DNA from: a virus
Strand: one strand, 5' to 3'
DNA length: 32,484 bases
Virus record (IMG/VR): IMGVR_UViG_3300037847_003038
Span: 1 to 32,484 of that record
Shown here: one piece after another, positions 30,527 through 32,484 of the stretch
Numbering within the stretch: position 1 is the stretch's first letter
Layout: each line of letters starts with the position of its first letter
Program-made: the position numbers and the translations under genes
The notes under the pieces: generated by a model
Database searches by the model: none
Seen by the model: the letters and a program-made list of their open reading frames with translations, nothing else
Told to the model about the DNA's origin: nothing

Positions 30527-30682
30527 ATGAACTTAACCGATTTGAAAATATATAGTTTAAACTTTGGGGCGTTGGCACTTTCGCTAACGGAAATAGAATT
30601 GATTTTAAAGGTGGCTGTTCTAGCAATAACTGCTGGTTATACAGTTCACAAGTGGTATTTAATTTATAAAAAAAATAAATAA
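30527..30682 (+). CDS. Small membrane protein, possible holin component (51 aa)
   Basis: A single hydrophobic segment (ILKVAVLAITAGYTV, about 26-40) with a basic C-terminus (KWYLIYKKNK). Tiny one-helix proteins like this accompany fibre genes in flavobacterial phages. TAATG overlap with the next gene. Alternative: pinholin-like; undecided. Confidence 0.6.
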   Translation: MNLTDLKIYSLNFGALALSLTEIELILKVAVLAITAGYTVHKWYLIYKKNK

Positions 30683-30864
30683 TGGCTTTTGGCTCAATAT
30701 ACACAACAACAGATTTTGGAAACGGTGTTTGCGACAATGCGATTGACTGGGGAATAATTTACAGGGCAATTGCAAACTGTACGCCAATAAGCGTTGACAA
30801 TTTAATCGCTGAAAATGGCGACAACTTAATAGACGAAATAGGTAACAACTTAATATCAGAATAA
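30682..30864 (+). CDS. Small structural-region protein with repeat tail (60 aa)
   Basis: Start MAFGSIYTTTDFGNG, then AIDWGIIYRAI, a pattern I recall from short proteins near tail-fibre genes in flavobacterial phages, and a repeated C-terminus (NLIAENG, NLIDEIG, NLISE). Function unknown. Confidence 0.65.
   Translation: MAFGSIYTTTDFGNGVCDNAIDWGIIYRAIANCTPISVDNLIAENGDNLIDEIGNNLISE
30796..30861 (+). repeat. Degenerate 24-bp tandem repeat (2.75 units)
   Basis: Units start at 30796, 30820 and 30844 and encode (D/N)NLI-x-E-x-G three times. It lies at the 3' end of the 60-aa gene. Confidence 0.7.
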
Positions 30865-30865
30865 A

Positions 30866-31645
30866 ATGGCAGATAAGAAATTTTCACAATTTACAAACAA
30901 GGCCACACCAACAGGCAACGAGCAAGTTGTGGGATTGGATGCTGGCAGTAATGTAAAGTTAACAATTAATACAATTGACCGAAACAATTTAAGCGGTGTT
31001 TTGGACATCAATAATGGCGGTACTGGTGCAAGCGTTGAGGGCGTTGCAACTGTTGGCGCTTTACTAGATGAGGCAAATCAGCAGATTGGCGATGCGCTTG
31101 TTATACAAGATGACGGCTCTGGTAATTCAGTGCTAGCAACTGGCCCAGCTGTAAATATTGCACCAGCTGGCTTGCAGTTAGTTATTGCGGGCGATAGCGG
31201 AGTTAGCAATACAGATAACGGGGTTGATTTTACAGTACCTTACAACACAGTAAGAACAAACGATGATACAAGCGTTTACGATACTTCGGTTTTAGGCGAA
31301 GCAAAGGTTTTAAAAGACGGTAGGTATTTAGTGCAAGCTAGATATTCAACTTTCGATTTAGTGCAAAGCAATTTGCCAACTGTTGACGGTACAAAGTTTT
31401 TAAGAATTACAGCAACTGTTAACGGTGCAAAAACTTGCGTATTTCACAACCTGTTAATCACAACTTCTGTAAACGGCGAAGCTGTGGCAACAGGAAGCGG
31501 AATAATGGACTTACAAGCGAACGATATAGTAACAATAACAGGGTTTCATACTGGCGCAACTGGCGGAAATGGAAACCAAGGTTTTCCAGTTACAAACAAC
31601 AACCTGTTTAACGAGCCGATGTTATGGCTTATAAAAATAAAATAA
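30866..31645 (+). CDS. Second tail fibre/spike-like protein
   Basis: 259 aa. Opens ADKKFSQFTNKATPTGNEQV and continues with LDINNGGTGASVEGVAT, a linker typical of phage fibres. The C-terminal half (about 100-259) is beta-rich with FTVPYNTVRTNDDTSVYD, LVQARYSTFD and NEPMLWLIKIK, resembling a C1q/TNF-like jelly-roll head. Probably attaches to host surface or decorates the fibre. Confidence 0.7.
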   Translation: MADKKFSQFTNKATPTGNEQVVGLDAGSNVKLTINTIDRNNLSGVLDINNGGTGASVEGVATVGALLDEANQQIGDALVIQDDGSGNSVLATGPAVNIAPAGLQLVIAGDSGVSNTDNGVDFTVPYNTVRTNDDTSVYDTSVLGEAKVLKDGRYLVQARYSTFDLVQSNLPTVDGTKFLRITATVNGAKTCVFHNLLITTSVNGEAVATGSGIMDLQANDIVTITGFHTGATGGNGNQGFPVTNNNLFNEPMLWLIKIK

Positions 31646-31646
31646 G

Positions 31647-32033
31647 ATGATGAATATACTAAACAATAAAGAGTTAAGAGGGTACGTTGGCGCTGGCATA
31701 ATTTTCTTTCTAGTTATGGGGCTGCTGTTGTTTTTGGCATTTGTAGAAATACCCGACAAAAATAATGATATTTTCAAGGTGATTGTTGGTATGTTGGTAG
31801 GAAGTTTATCAGTTGTTGTTTACACTTTCATAGGTAAAAACCCAGAGGAGGTTTCTAACCTTACTGCAAAAAATGAAAGTTTAGAAAAACAGGTGGAACA
31901 AATGGTTGAGGAAAAAGACAAAATTGAAAAGCTGTTACGTGATTTGCAAACTGAAGTGATTGAAAAGCTATCCTTAACGGGCGAAAGTTTTGCTTTTAAA
32001 AACGGCTGCGAAATTGAAGAATGCGAAAAATAG
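31647..32033 (+). CDS. Two-helix membrane protein with coiled-coil tail (lysis-region)
   Basis: 128 aa. Transmembrane segments at about 13-33 (YVGAGIIFFLVMGLLLFLAF) and 43-62 (FKVIVGMLVGSLSVVVYTFI), followed by a charged coiled coil (about 70-105). It could be a holin partner or spanin-like factor. It starts one base after the previous stop and overlaps the amidase start by 13 nt. ATG codons at 31647 and 31650 are both possible. Confidence 0.65.
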   Translation: MMNILNNKELRGYVGAGIIFFLVMGLLLFLAFVEIPDKNNDIFKVIVGMLVGSLSVVVYTFIGKNPEEVSNLTAKNESLEKQVEQMVEEKDKIEKLLRDLQTEVIEKLSLTGESFAFKNGCEIEECEK

Positions 32034-32455
32034 ATAAACTTATTATACATTGCACAGCAACACCCGAGGGCCGAGAGGTAAGCGTTGAAACTATACGTAA
32101 ATGGCACCTCGGCAGAGGCTGGCGTGATATTGGTTATCATTTTGTGATTGGCCTAGACGGCGAAGTACACGAGGGGCGGCCTATTGAACAAACAGGTGCG
32201 CATACGAAAGGACAAAATTACGACAGCATAGGAATAGCGTACGTTGGTGGGGTTGAAGCTAAAAAGGTTAACGGCGAATGGAAAGCGAAAGACACACGCA
32301 CGGACAAGCAGAAAGAAGCACTAGAGGACTTGCTGTGCTATTTAAAAATAAAATACGCAGCAGCTAAAGTTTACGGCCATAGGGATTTCAGTACAAAGGC
32401 CTGTCCGAGTTTTGATGCAAAAACAGAATACGAGTGGATAACAAACCAGTTTTAA
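32021..32455 (+). CDS. N-acetylmuramoyl-L-alanine amidase (endolysin)
   Basis: 144 aa, Amidase_2/T7-lysozyme type. Zinc ligands H10 (LIIHCTAT), H120 (GHRDF) and C128 (KACPSFD); Y39 (GYHFVIG) and K126 match T7 lysozyme Y46 and K128. It cuts the amide between MurNAc and L-Ala in peptidoglycan. No signal peptide, so it needs a holin; the 3TM holin follows two genes later after circularisation. Confidence 0.92.
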   Translation: MRKIDKLIIHCTATPEGREVSVETIRKWHLGRGWRDIGYHFVIGLDGEVHEGRPIEQTGAHTKGQNYDSIGIAYVGGVEAKKVNGEWKAKDTRTDKQKEALEDLLCYLKIKYAAAKVYGHRDFSTKACPSFDAKTEYEWITNQF

Positions 32456-32484
32456 AATGGCCCGCAAAACTTTTATTCCATTTG
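32336..32484 (+). repeat. Right copy of imperfect terminal repeat
   Basis: Aligns with 1-149 (142 of 149 identical, no gaps). All differences are synonymous third-position or Arg-codon changes in the amidase. Confidence 0.95.
32457..32484 (+). CDS. Small basic protein, N-terminal fragment (cut by contig end)
   Basis: ATG at 32457 encodes MARKTFIPF before the window ends; identical in DNA to the start of the 41-aa gene at 122-247. Confidence 0.7.

Noticed and set aside
1-32484. Temperate phage with integrase or attachment site
   Set aside because: No integrase, excisionase, CI-like repressor or divergent regulatory region is present, and all genes are on one strand.
1-32484. CRISPR array or insertion sequence
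   Set aside because: No regularly spaced repeats, terminal inverted repeats or transposase motifs were seen.

Overview
The window is essentially one complete genome of an uncultured tailed phage (Caudoviricetes, siphovirus-type: tape measure of 855 aa plus a tail-tube protein) infecting a Bacteroidetes host, most likely a flavobacterium. Reasons: every gene lies on the + strand in tight operons; the DNA is AT-rich; several promoters match the Bacteroidetes TTTG / TAnnTTTG form; leaders are A-rich (TTAAAAC type) with few Shine-Dalgarno sites; and many proteins resemble families I know from flavobacterial phages. The last 149 bases repeat the first 149 with 7 mismatches, so the contig closes on itself (about 32.3 kb unit), although imperfectly. 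I see no integrase, DNA polymerase, primase, tRNA, CRISPR or insertion sequence.

Layout. (1) 1-633: end of the lysis block (amidase tail, small basic protein, 3TM holin). (2) 657-5378: early replication/recombination block: NinG nuclease, coiled-coil peptide, OB-fold-like protein, two neighbours ending in SSB-type acidic tails (one is a DnaB/RecA-fold ATPase), several micro-proteins, a phage sigma factor and two PD-(D/E)XK nucleases. (3) 5384-6131: a roughly 710-nt non-coding transcription unit with its own host-type promoter and strong terminator, rich in helices. (4) 6187-8574: second early operon ending in a RecE/Cas4-like nuclease and a DnaA domain IV-like protein. (5) 8591-12151: ParB-like protein, two tandem Mom-family DNA-modification genes, terminase small and large subunits. 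(6) 12152-14392: small-gene accessory cassette with early-type promoters and terminators, placed between terminase and tail genes. (7) 14424-22234: tail genes, with a probable programmed -1 frameshift in the tail chaperone and a TP901-type tape measure. (8) 22261-26305: head genes (multidomain protease, two micro-proteins, scaffold, capsid) and tail tube. (9) 26511-32484: portal, adaptor, fibres, membrane proteins and amidase.

How it works together (inference). Early units use host RNA polymerase through TAnnTTTG promoters, several placed directly behind terminators and sharing a TTAAAAC leader. A second motif, CGTTATAY exactly 12 nt before the ATG, occurs only at the heads of the four late units (ParB-Mom-terminase, tail, head, portal-lysis). 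The early sigma factor is the natural candidate to read it, giving a simple early-to-late switch. The most notable items are the large structured RNA, the tandem Mom pair, the sigma/late-motif regulon and the recoded tail chaperone.
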